Origin: Gliomastix tumulicola
Taxonomy: Eukaryota; Ascomycota; Sordariomycetes; Hypocreales; Bionectriaceae
DNA length: 64,000 nt
Direction: 5' to 3'
NCBI GenBank assembly: GCA_001599755.1
Contig: BCHX01000008.1
Span: 868,001 to 932,000, forward strand
In this document: piece by piece, positions 51,640-63,629 of the stretch
How the letters are laid out: each line of letters begins with the position of its first letter
Numbering within the stretch: the first letter of the stretch is position 1
Made by a program: the position numbers and the translations under genes
Notes under the pieces: model-generated
Seen by the model: the letters and a program-made list of their open reading frames with translations, nothing else
Told to the model about the DNA's origin: nothing
Databases searched by the model: none

Positions 51640-54276
51640 TATTAATAGCTCTTATTTAGACCCTACTATATTAAAACTAAGTAATACTAAGATACTATAT
51701 CTACTATAAGAAGCTCTAATACTAGTAAGTTACCTATTATCCTAGGTATTAACCCTAAGTAAGTAGATACCCCTATAGTTACTCTACCTATTAATAGTAA
51801 TAGTAATAACTCTAATAATAAGGAGACTAAGTAACTTTACTAGGACCTCTAAATACTCTAGTAGTAAAGTAATAATAATATATACCTATTTAGCACCTTA
51901 CTCTATATACTCTAGGAGTAGCTTAAGGCTACTAATAAATAGAAGGAGTATAAACTTTAAACTCTATGTAAATACTTTAAATAAGTTCTTAGTAAGATTT
52001 AAAGTAAAATAGAATATAATACTAAGTAATACTAACTATAACTTAAAGAAGTATATAGTACTATATACACCACCTAAGGAAGTAAGAAGACTAGAGAGAT
52101 CCTTAAGCTTATAGTTCTAGAGCTATATAATAGAAGCCCTAAGGAACTCTACTCCTTTATCACTAAGCTAAAGATACACTTTAAGTATTACCCTACACTA
52201 TTCACTAGTAATACCTATAAGGTTGAATTTACACTTAATTACCTTAAAGGGAAGCTACTATAGTAGTTCTAGCCTTAAATAGATAAGTATATTAAAAATT
52301 AAGCTAATAACACTACACTTAAACTATATAGAAGTTTTAATATATTTAAGTATACACTTACTTAACTCTATAGCACTATTAATAAAGAAGAGAAGGCCTA
52401 CTAGAAGTTAAACTAACTATAATAGACTAAAGCTACCTTAAACTATATTACTAAAAGATAAGTCCTTATAATATAACTTAACTAGGATAACTCTTACTTT
52501 ATTAGTATTATATATAATAGGCTTAAGGATAAAGTTAAAGATAAACTTACTTATAAGTAATAACTCCTAATAGATTTTAATAAATAGGTTAAGTTAGTTA
52601 TTAAGATTAATAACTAGTAGTACGCCTAATACATAGAAAGAAAGCAAAGCAATCGCTAAGAACACTACACTCCACTATATAGACCTAACTAGGGTTATCC
52701 TAGGCATTAATAGAATAATTAATAGAACTAGGGTAATTAAAACCCTAATAACTAGAAGTAAAATCCAAATAGTACTATATTTAAGGGCTACTATAGGAGC
52801 TGGTCCTATGGAACTAAACGCACTATAATAGAAAATAAATAATAACTAAGGATATTAACCTATTACCTACTATAACTATAGTAAATAAAGATATAAGGCT
52901 AATATCTATTACTTACCTAAGTAAGGCTAAGCCCTATAAATATAGAAGTAGATTAAATAGAAAATAGAGAAGAAGTTTAATACTATAAGAGAGATATTAA
53001 AGGATAAAATATATAAGTTATCCTTATAGGAGGTATATTAGGAGGATAACTACTATATCTACATATTTAATAAACTTAATACCTAATTAAGAAGGTTTAG
53101 TGTAGCATGGTATAACTTAGGTGATAAGAACTACCTTAAGAATAATAACTACTCTAAAGAAAGCATGTATAATATAGAGGAATTTAAAGAAGGAGAAGTA
53201 GAATAATAAGAATCTAGACTAAATAAGTAGATTACTAAGAAGTTAGTGCTATTTCCTAATAAATATAGTAAGTAACTCTAAATTCCAGCCTATACACTAG
53301 GAGAAGCCTATTAATTAGGATATATAACCCCTATTAATATATCTAAGGATAATAAAATAATTAATATAAAATATTAGGACTATACTAAGATCTCTTAGGT
53401 AAACTACTACATCTACACCTATAAGGATTATATATAAAATAAAGTAGAGAATATAGTGTACCCCCTATAGAAGGGCCTAGTACTAATGCCCTACTAGGAA
53501 TATAAGACCTAACTATATAAGCTATAATACCTTTAAGATGGGATTACCACACTATAACTCACTGGTTAGGAAGAGTATTAGGATATTAGCACCTTATAAG
53601 ACTACTAAGATAGATACTATGAAGTCTATTAATAGATAAAGGTTAATAAATAGTATAAATAATAAAAATAAGCTATAAAGGAATAAGTGTAGACACTTAT
53701 ATACTAATAGTAATAAGAAGAGAAGTAGTAATAGAGGAAATAGAAATAGTAGAAGATACTCTTAGAGGAAGAAACCCTAAGGAAAACTACTACTATAGAT
53801 ATCTTTAATAAATATTACCCCTATAAGGAATATAGGCTAGGTGAAGACCCTAATAGTATTTATAGAGATCTATACTATATAGGGAACTAAGGGTTTAACT
53901 TTAATACTAGGCTTAAAGGAACCCTAGATAACCTTAATTAATACTAATATATTATAAGGAACTATTATAATAGCTATAGATAATACCCTATATAGGAGAA
54001 GGTGTACTACACCCTTAATAATATTCCTATTCACCACTAAAATAATAATTAGGTAAAAAACTAAATATATTAAATATAATATAGGCTATAGACTAATAAA
54101 CCCTTTAAATAAACCTAAGAGCTCTATAAGGTGAATAGAAAGACCTAAAGAGACTAATAAGTATTACTATAGAAGTTTAAATACAAGGATAAAGCTTTAA
54201 GGCGCTATTAGATAATAGAGCTACCTATAATATTATTTCACCTAAGCTAGTATACTTATATCAACTACTATAGTAT

Positions 54277-54694
54277 AAGAAGGAGGAGCCTAAGATACTT
54301 AGCACCCTACTTAAGCCTAAATATAGAAAATTAAAGTTAATAGTAGATAAGGAGACTAATTACCTCTCTTACACTATAGCTAGCTAAGAAATACTTATTT
54401 AGTTTAATATCCTTAACTTAAATAAAGAAGATATAGTACTAGGATTTAAATAGTTATAGATAAATAACCCTATAATTAACTAGAGTAATAGCTATCTAGC
54501 GTGGTGGGATATATTAGAGCTCCTAAACTATTAATATTTAGAGAAGATGAAATTTCACAATAAACCTACCTAGGTAATAGACCTTAATAGGAGAACTAGA
54601 AGAGCACTTAATAAATAGGAATAAGATATAGTAATAACCTAGATAGTAATACACCTTAATTATAAACTTATTCTATAATAAGAATAAAGAATTA
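54277..54694 (+). repeat. Left copy of a duplicated 418-bp segment beside the gap
   Basis: Near-identical to 54795-55212, with only a handful of base differences, clustered near its right end. Probably one genomic locus represented twice. Confidence 0.85.
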
Positions 54695-54794
54695 NNNNNN
54701 NNNNNNNNNNNNNNNNNNNNNNNNNNNNNNNNNNNNNNNNNNNNNNNNNNNNNNNNNNNNNNNNNNNNNNNNNNNNNNNNNNNNNNNNNNNNNN
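54695..54794. other. Assembly gap (100 N)
   Basis: Exactly 100 consecutive N, a conventional scaffold spacer rather than a measured length. Confidence 0.99.
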
Positions 54795-55212
54795 AAGAAG
54801 GAGGAGCCTAAGATACTTAGCACCCTACTTAAGCCTAAATATAGAAAATTAAAGTTAATAGTAGATAAGGAGACTAATTACCTCTCTTACACTATAGCTA
54901 GCTAAGAAATACTTATTTAGTTTAATATCCTTAACTTAAATAAAGAAGATATAGTACTAGGATTTAAATAGTTATAGATAAATAACCCTATAATTAACTA
55001 GAGTAATAGCTATCTAGCGTGGTGGGATATATTAGAGCTCCTAAACTATTAATATTTAGAGAAGATGAAATTTCACAATAAACCTACCTAGGTAATAGAC
55101 CTTAATAGGAGAACTAGAAGAGCACTTAATAAATAGGAATAAGATATAGTAATAACCTAGATAGTGATATACCCTAATTATAAACTTACTCTATAATAAG
55201 AATAATAAATTA
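54795..55212 (+). repeat. Right copy of the duplicated 418-bp segment
   Basis: Starts at the first base after the gap with the same sequence as 54277 onward, then continues into the rest of pol. Confidence 0.85.
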
Positions 55213-58200
55213 AGAAGTAAGCACTTAATTAGATAAAGTACTATTTTTAAGGTGTAAAGCTATATATAGAAAAGAAGTTATAGGAAAAATAAGAAGCCCC
55301 TATAGATAAGATAAAATATATTTTACTATAATACTATATTTATAAGAAGCTATTTATAGATAAACTTAAGATAGGACTCCTAAAGCATATAGAATAGGAC
55401 TATAAAATTAAAATTATAGATAGTAAGAACCCTTTATTTAGTAAAATATACCCACTTAACTAGCTATAACTTAAGACTCTAAGAGAGTACCTTAATAAAA
55501 TACTATAAAAAGGATATATCTAATAATTAATATTATTAGTAGGCTACCCTATTATATTTATACTAAAGAAAAATAGGAAGCTTTAACTATATATTAACTA
55601 CTAAATGCTAAATACTATTATAAAGAAAGACTAAATACTACTACTACTTATAAATAAGCTTAAGGATAGGCTTACTAGTAGTAACATCTTTACTACACTT
55701 AACCTTAAGGGAGTATATAACCTTATCTAAATTAAGGAAGGAGATAAGTAGAAAATAGTATTTTATACTAAATTTAGACTTTTTAAATACTTAGTTATAC
55801 TATTTAGGCTTACTAACACCCTAGCTATATTTTAGAGAATAATTAATAATATACTATAAGAGTACCTTAATATATTTATAGTTATATACCTTAATAATAT
55901 CCTTATTTACTCTAAGAATAAGTAATAATATAAGGGATATATCTATAAGGTCCTTATAAAGCTATAAGAGGTGAACCTACTTATTAACCTAGAAAAAAGC
56001 AATTTCCATATAAAGGAAGTAGAATTCCTTAGATATATTATATAACTAGGTAAGATTACTATAGAACTAGCAAAAGTAGCCATAGTTAAGGAATAGGTGT
56101 AACTAAAGTCTATTAAGGAGATTTAAGTATTTATTAGTTTTATAAACTATTACTAATACTTTATTAAGGACTTTAGTAAAATTATAAACCTACTTATAGA
56201 AGCTACTAAGAAGGATTAGGAGTTTAAATAGATACTAATATACTAGCAGGTATTTAATAAGATTAAGAACTATATTATATTAAAACCTATACTTATTATA
56301 TTTAATCCTAAGAAACCTATTAAATTAGAAATAAATACTTCTAATTTCATAATTATAGGGCAAATAGGATAATAAGATGACTAAGGTAGAATTAGACCTA
56401 TTATATTCTTCTCATGAAAGCTATATAGAGTAGAACTAAACTACCCTATCTATAATAAAGAATTTTTAGTAATTATACTATACTTTAAGGAGTACTAATA
56501 CTACTTACTAGGAAGTAAGTATAAGGTAATAATATACACTAATTATAAAAATATTATATATTTTATAATAATATAGGAACTTAATAATTAATAACTTCAC
56601 TATATAGAAATAATAGCTAAATTTAACTATAAGATTATCTACTAAAAGGGATTAGAGAATAAAAGAGCTAATACACTAAGCTAAAAACTAGAACATAATA
56701 TAGGATATATTATTATAAAAGGATAAGTATTTAGGAAGACTAATAATAGTAAGATCTAGTAGATTTAACTTAATATAATTAGGAAAGGAAGGTAGGTTAA
56801 CACCACCTACACGCCACTAATTAGGAATAATAATAGACCTAATATCTATATTAATAAGGGTAATAAGGAAACCCTAAAAGTAGCACCTACTAATACTACT
56901 AATATAATTAAAGTATAGGGAATTATATATAAAGGTAAGGTATTACCTAGAGGAGCCTTATAGTATAGTAGTTATTTAGTCTATACACCTCCAGCATTAG
57001 ATATTCTAGGAGCTATAAAGATATATAATAAAGTTAAAGGATATATATAGGTAACACTAGAACTACAAGACTAGCTTATTAAGGAGATTTATAATAACCT
57101 AATAGTAGGACACCTAGGAATATAAAAGACACTTAAATAAATTAAGTAATACTATAACTAGGAAGAAATTAACAAAGATATAGATAGAATTATATAATAA
57201 TATTAAGAGTATCACCTAGCTAAACTAGTATAATATAAACCCTATAGAGAACTATAATTAATACTAGTCCTAATAGAACTATAAACCTCTATTACATAGG
57301 ACTATATTATAAAACTATTATACTCTAAGAAACTAGGAGATAACATAGAATATAATAGTATCTTTATTATTATAAACCACTTTATAAAGTATATATATTT
57401 TATTCTATATTAAGAGGAAAGTAATATAAATGTACTAGTATATTAGTTTCTATATATAGTGGTAAGCTAATATAAGCTACTAGATAAAGTTATATCTAAT
57501 AGAGGAATAATATTTATATTTAAGTTTTAGCAAAGTTTAATAGTGAGACTTAAAGTTAACTATAAACTTAGCATAATGTGACACCCACAAATAGATGGAT
57601 AAATAGAAAGACTTAATTAAATACTAGAAATATACCTTAGATATTATATTAATTATAATTAAGATAACTAGGTTGAATACCTACTAATAGCCCAGTTTAT
57701 ATATAACTTAGCACTATAAGAATCTATAAAAGTGTCACTATTTAAAGCTAACTATAGATATAAACCGACATAGTGAAAGTAGCCTAGGGAAGGGCCACTT
57801 ATAGGAAAAGCTATCCTCATAGTATAAGAATTACTTAACTTATATAATAAAATAAGATAATAACTTAAGTTTATATAAGGATATATAGTAAAATACTATA
57901 ACTAAGGAAGGTTAAAGGGATTAACCTTTAAAGAAGGAGAGATAGTCTACCTACTTTAATAAGGAATTATAATAATATAACCAAGTAATAAATTAGACTA
58001 TAAAAAACTTAGACCCTTTAAAGTTAAGAAGAGAATTTCAATAGCTAACTACTAACTTTTATTACCTATAAATATATAGCTACACCTAATTTTTTATATT
58101 TCACTTTTAAAACTAGTGCTAGAAGACACCTAGATTAATATACTATAACTATATATTAAGGTATATAATAAAGTATTTAAAGTAGAAGTAATTTTAAATA

Positions 58201-59047
58201 AATAAAGAATTAATAATAAAGATAAATATAAAGTTAAGTGGAAAGAATATAGAGATAAATATAACACCTAGGAACTAGTTAGGAACCTAAAGGGTGCTTA
58301 GCATCTACTAATAATATACCACTAAAGTCACCCTAAGTAATATCACCTAATAAACTAGCTAGTAAGGTATTACTAAAAGAAATAGCTAACTAATTAATTA
58401 CCTCTAAGGAGCAAGCCTATTACATCTAGGCTAGAGCTTCTCACTCCTACTACTATACTTACTTTAGCTCCTCCTTTTAGGCCTTCTCTTCTACCTCTTT
58501 TTACTCTTCCTCTTCTAACTCCTCTATTAATAAGAGATCCTAATAGATTATCTTAACACTCTTACTCTTTAGTATTTACTATATCTTATATAGGTAACTA
58601 ATATATACTAAAGACTTATTTAACTATTACTAACACTCCTCTATTAATACCTTAGCCCTAGCCTCTTCCTCCTCTAAATACTTTAGCTCTAAGTTAATAT
58701 ATTAAACTATAAAGAAAGGTTAGTAAAAGGATACACTATATGGAATAAAGTAGATATATAAGAAGATATTATAATATATAGGTAATTATACATCTAACTA
58801 GCTAAGAAACACCTATTATAATAATTAATACTATTCACTATAAAATATTAATTAAATATATTAAAATAATAAAAGCATAGTATAAACTTAAAACTAAATA
58901 AGTGGATGTATTTAGACTTTACTATATAATACTCCTTATTATTATGGGATTTTTTGGTTTTTTTAATTTAACCTAATATTATATTAGTAAGATATTAGTA
59001 AAGAGAAGTTATAAGCGTAGAAGGAATAAGGGTATATATGGTTTTAT

Positions 59048-59067
59048 AGGTCTTAGGATAAAGACCT
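59048..59067 (+). other. Conserved hairpin next to polypurine tract (element D)
   Basis: aggtctt and aagacct form a 7-bp stem with a 6-nt loop, directly before the polypurine tract. Equivalent hairpins lie in C (30051-30070), B (50634-50653), E2 (7861-7880), E3 (31754-31773) and, with changed but still pairing arms, E1 (311-335). Confidence 0.7.
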
Positions 59068-59084
59068 TAGGAGAGGGGAGATTA

Positions 59085-59579
59085 TATTATAACCTAACCT
59101 CTAGTTATTATAATAGGTTACACTATGTAGGGACTTACGTGTAAGGCGCTCTAGGCAACTAAAGTGTACCTATAGCCTAACTTACCCTAGACCTATTTAG
59201 AATATTTAGGTGAACACCCTAAATAATTATAAGTTATTCACCCAGTTTAGGTGAACCCAGTAAATAGTAGGTTTATAATATTTAGGTGAATATTAGTGAA
59301 CACCCTAGTATATATACTATAGTTATTACCTAGTAAATTAGATAGCTCACTAGCTATTAATAAAGCACCTTACTTAAATACACCTTTTACTAATAAGTAT
59401 ATTAAGCTAAAGTATCTTTTACTAATACTAGTTCCCCTTAGCCTTGCTAATACTTATAACTTATTAGCTATGACTACTACCTCGCTTAGTTAAGATATCC
59501 TAGAGTTCTAAGAACATAAAATATTATTTAAACCCCGATCTGACTACCCTACACCAGATGGATCACCCCGTTCATCACA
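59085..59579 (+). repeat. 3' LTR of D (495 bp)
   Basis: Pairs with 51145-51639. The last ~60 bp (ccccgatctgactaccct to ttcatcaca) are un-RIPped and show the ancestral terminus CACA. Confidence 0.92.
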
Positions 59580-59612
59580 CTACTTCTATATTAAGACCCT
59601 TAATAATATTTA

Positions 59613-59725
59613 CTTATTATAACTACTACTTATTTAATTAAAATATTTTAATATTCTAAGAATATAAAACTATTTAAACCTTAATTTAATTACCTTATAT
59701 TAAATAAATTACTTTATTTATTATA
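59613..59725 (+). repeat. Solo LTR L0, right part
   Basis: Starts cttattataac and ends tttattata, the standard 3' end of this LTR group, without a following leader. Joined to 42420-42787 it gives about 481 bp, the expected LTR length. Outer 5-bp flanks (cttag left, cttta right) do not match cleanly. Confidence 0.7.
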
Positions 59726-60001
59726 CTTTACTAGTTATTTAAAAATAAACTTAAAAAGAAAGGTAATAAGTTTTTAATTATTTTATAATATACTAGGCCT
59801 AAAATAAGAAATCCCTGGCGCCTTAGTGGGGTACTTTAGGCAGGGGTCTATTAGCTACCCTATATATTCTATTATAGGTATAGGATACTTTTGGACCCCC
59901 TATGCGCCTCGGTGTCCAGACCTCTAAAAGCGGCGGCACATGCCTCCAGATCTGGCGGTCTCAACACCAACTTCTCGACTTATGCTGTAATTTTGATCAA
60001 C

Positions 60002-61034
60002 CTAATCTTTCCAGTCTGGGATAGTGTTATCGATGCTCAGCGCATCATCGAGCTGCTTAGCCCAGGAAACGCGGTCGTCGGTACTGGAGCCAGCGCCGCC
60101 ATTGTTAAACTCGCCATAGTACACATTGCTCAGGTCATCACCCTTATCCCACGGGTGCCAGCCCTGAGGCTGGATTATGTCTGGCAGCTGACTGTTCTGG
60201 AAGACAGTGCGGGCATAGTACCTCCAGGGACGGCCAAGCCAGACGGAGCCTCGGTTGACGCTGACGCCGGACTTGGCGATGACCCGCGAGTTGTTGATGA
60301 CATACCAGCCCTCGTCGCTGGACTCGCGTCCAGAGGCAGTGATGTATCCTCCCGCGGCGCGATTGTTGGCAATGTCGCATTCCTCGAACCAGAAGTTCAC
60401 ATTCGTGCCGCCGTAGATGAAGTCGACAGCTCCCTCGATGTACGAGTTCTTGAACACGGAGTCTGTGTTATGGCCGAACATGGTGTCCTGGTAGCCAGTC
60501 AAGGCACAGCCGTAGTAGGCAGTTTTGGTGGCCAGGATGGACAGAGCATGCGAGGGGCCCGCATCCCCAGCCGTGTTCTCGATGCGGAGGTTGTAAAAGG
60601 AGACGTTGGGCGAATGGACACGGAGAGTACCGCTCTTCTCATTCCCACCGGCTTGCGAGGAGGAGAGACGGTTTGTTAGGATGACTTCGTTCTTGGCATA
60701 GTCTTGATCATCGGTGGTGTATCCGTAGACGATGATCTTGCCCTGGTAGCCGGGGGTGATGAACGTCTGCCCCGTGTATGTTCCGGGCTCAATGAAGATC
60801 TTGGTCGTAGCTGTAGAGTTCTTGTCGATAGAGTCAATGGCTTCCTGGAGCTATTGAGAGCCACTGTTAGTCACGGTTTGAGTCGTCATTCCCCCTCATC
60901 ATCTGTACGGCTCTTACCGAGGTGTACTGGCTATCAGTTTGAGCCACAACCTTGGCGCCGACAGGCGGCCTTGTACGTGCGACGGCATCAACGATGAGTG
61001 CGAGAGCCAGCCAAGTGAAGAGTGACCGAAACAT
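60002..61034 (-). CDS. Pectin methylesterase (carbohydrate esterase family 8), secreted
   Basis: Two exons: 61034-60918 (39 codons) and 60850-60002, with a 67-bp intron (GTAAGA donor, GACTAAC branch, AATAG acceptor), giving 321 residues, the usual size for fungal CE8 enzymes. The start at 61034 is chosen because it gives a signal peptide (MFRSLFTWLALALIVDAVA); an upstream in-frame ATG would spoil it. It hydrolyses methyl esters of homogalacturonan in plant cell walls, releasing methanol and opening pectin to lyases and polygalacturonases. Family motifs: GYQDTMF with catalytic Asp 161, GAVDFIYGG with catalytic Asp 182, and LGRPW (244-248) with the substrate-binding Arg. The frame is fully open with normal codon use and no RIP stops, although AT-saturated repeats begin only a few hundred bases downstream. 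A transporter gene lies about 1 kb upstream on the same strand. Confidence 0.95.
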
Positions 61035-62031
61035 CGTGACCGAAGCTGATTGTTGCCAGTACACGCAACGATAGAAAGTAGTTGGAGCAACGTCCTGAGT
61101 ATTGTTTAACTAAGGAGCGAACTCATGGGGCTTTACCAGCGGGCAGGCATGGTCTCATATTATGCCGTTTCTGTTGGTTTCTACACGACTGGTGGTCTCA
61201 GAATCTTCACTCCCCGGCTCGTCTTAGCCTGGACGAAGAGATAACCCGAATCGGCGGTGAAGTTAGGGGCCGAGGATCGCCTGTCTTGGGGATTGTGGAG
61301 TTGAGCCAAGTCTGGAATTCCTTGGCTTTACGATTCTGTACCAAGGCTACAACCCAAGTGGTGGAAAAAGACGAGGCCCGCAAGGTTCCGGGTATACAGA
61401 CGGTGGGCTTCGTCGTCGACTCCTTCGGGTAATATCGTACAGCCTTTTATCCCCAGGCTTTTCTCCGCATTACCTCGTGAATATTATCCGTACGTCAGGC
61501 GTTTAATGTGAAGGACATCAAGCAATCTCCGTAATATACTAGTGAGAAGATGATCAAGCGATGTGATATAAAACAGGAGACTGGTGGTCGTTTTCTATAT
61601 GGACTTGACTTAATGGTGACATGATATGTCCCTGTCGATGTCAGCAAACACCGTCTTCAGAAGACTGATCAAGACTTGCAGTAAGAAGTAAACGTGATGC
61701 CCTTGTAGACTGCAGCTGTAGTATCAGTATATTAATATATGATCTATCATTCTCGGTCCCCCGTTTTTCAACTGAGCCATAAGGAACCACCCATTTTCTC
61801 TACCCATAGCCCAAAACAATAATACTTTTCTGATGAATCGTCGGAAGATCAGTCGTCGCCCAATAACTTCTATGTTTCAAGCTCGCGTTTGTTGTATGAC
61901 CGCCATGTGACACGTGTCCTTGACGCCATAGGCTTTCCAGCCGATGTAGTAGCCAGCCGATGAGCTACCTTCAGGTAAGTTGTTCATGAGGCCCTCTCAT
62001 GTCGGCCATCTCACTGTCCTCATCCTTCCTA
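61035..62031. other. Intergenic, pectinesterase promoter side
   Basis: GC-normal. A 116-codon plus-strand frame (61082-61432) shows no domain and is not called. A mildly AT-rich stretch lies near 61700-61760. No repeat or RNA gene recognised. Confidence 0.5.
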
Positions 62032-63629
62032 TCAGGCTAAGGCTCTAGGTCGGTGGATGCCATACACCTGAATGGTGCCAACAACCGCCACAACGGCCAA
62101 GAACCACCATCCAAGGGGTTCGAGCCCGCTCTTCTCGCCGAGGCTGATGCAGAGACCCATGATGACGGGACCAAGGGCTCGAGCTGCGGCGGCGGCAGTC
62201 TGTGCGGTTCCGTTGATGAGCCCTAGCGTATCCTGGGACGGAGCAGCTTCGCTGAGCAGGATGGATGAGTCGTTGAAGGAGAAGACTGATGCGGTCGTCT
62301 TCAGTAGTAATATCGCGATGACTGCCATGAGCTGCGGCCATCGCGGTGGGTCGGGGATGGCGACTATGTACGGCAGCAGGAGGTAGGTAACAGGGTAAAG
62401 GAAGAGGCTGGCACGCATACAGGACAAGCTCCCGAAGCGACTATCGACGGGAGGAAAGAGAATGATCATGAGCGCGATGGAGAGTATCCCGGCGGATGAC
62501 ATGAAGGTCGCCACTGTATTCGCCCCCAGTCCCAGACCTCCCGACATCCAGAAGGGGAATGTTGACTTCGCCTGTGGCGTGGCCAAGAAGACGGGGAATA
62601 TTTGATCGAAGCAGATGGTATGCATTGCCATGATGGCGTAGTTGAGGATCAAATGGCAAACATTTGTAGACATAACGTCGCGTAGAGATCGTTTTCGCGT
62701 CTCCCCCTGCTGGTCCCTTTCAGGCAGCAATGGAGATTCCTCCGAATTGGTTGACTCCTCTGGATCGACGGGCTTGGACCCTTTCTTGGGCAAGGTCTAC
62801 CAGGCTCAGGCGTCAGTTGATCGAGTACAACAGATGGACAGAACAAGTACCAACCTCCTTCATGAATAATAGTGCTATCGAGAAGCTAATCAAACCAACA
62901 ACTGCGATTACGAGGTTCGGGGCCGAATATGGGAAGCGCTCAAAGAGCCCATAGTAGCCTGCTTTGCACAGTCCCTTGTATTGAAAGCATGGCCTTGCAA
63001 GATAGCCACCAAGCAGCGGGCCCAGCACGTACCCGGTCTGGTACACGGTCTGGTTCCAAGCGAATGCGCGTGCTGTTGATATAATCAGAGCTAGAGCGCA
63101 AGCGAGACTACCACCGTCAGACATACCTCTATGCTGGGGCGTGTGGACGATATCGCCAATCATGGTCCGGACAATAACCACATTGCCGCTCAGAAGACCT
63201 GGGATCAGACGAAATAAGAGTACCGCGGCCTTGTTCTGTGCAAACGCAAGTCCGAACGAGCTAATGGTGATGGCAGCAAGACCACAGAGCATGGCCGGCC
63301 GACGGCCAATGTAGTCACTGATCCTGCCCCATGCAAGGTTCGTACCAAATTGGGCGAAGGAGTAGACCGAGTATACGATCGTGAGGAAGCTTGTGGCTTG
63401 TGCGTTGGAGAGCTCGGGGGCGATGTCTTTGATCATGAAAAACGCGTAGGGCGTGATGGAAGCCTGGGCGAGGGGCTCAACTAGGCGGCAGGCAACTGCA
63501 AAGAAAGAGAGCCAGAGTGTTAGCAGCCATTACTATGAGAGAGGGAGAACCTTGGATCTCACGTAGAATGGCCAGCTGTTTGAATGGGAAGTCATGGCCG
63601 GCGGCCTTCGAGTCTGGCGAGATAGCCAT
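62032..63629 (-). CDS. Major facilitator superfamily transporter (fungal TetA/ZIFL-like)
   Basis: Four exons: 63629-63563, 63495-63127, 63072-62855 and 62796-62032. Introns are 67, 54 and 58 bp with GTGAGA, GTATGT and GTTGGT donors. Phases agree throughout and give 472 residues. Start: MAISPDSKAAGHDFPFKQL directly precedes the first membrane segment (ACRLVEPLAQASITPYAFF). MFS motif A GRISDYIGRRP is at 79-89, a motif B-like RLIPGLLSGN and motif C-like QTGYVLGPLLGGYL follow. A cytoplasmic central loop (KPVDPEESTNSEESPLLPER) splits the two six-helix halves, as in this family. It is a secondary transporter of the plasma or vacuolar membrane; the substrate cannot be told from sequence. The second intron is a multiple of three, so its retention would stay in frame. 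No RIP damage seen. Confidence 0.88.

Larger units (their letters stand above)
51145..59579 (+). mobile_element. D: full-length RIP-degraded chromovirus with assembly gap
   Basis: Two 495-bp LTRs and a perfect target duplication ctact (51140-51144 and 59580-59584). Length as given 8435 bp; removing the gap and the repeated segment (518 bp) gives 7917 bp, close to its relative E3 (7924). Plus orientation. RT: LNLKGVYN near 55700 and YLNN at 55887-55898. The integrase piece HPQIDG with ERLN is readable near 57580-57620. The chromodomain near 58185-58290 retains one conserved Trp (KVKWKEY). It is less heavily mutated than B. Confidence 0.93.

Noticed and set aside
59891..60679. 262-codon plus-strand open frame
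   Set aside because: Exactly antisense to the pectinesterase, whose motifs and intron are clear.
61082..61432. 116-codon plus-strand frame between pectinesterase and transporter
   Set aside because: No recognisable domain or start context; probably promoter sequence.
62045..62341. 98-codon minus-strand frame overlapping the transporter
   Set aside because: Out-of-frame shadow of the MFS exon 4.
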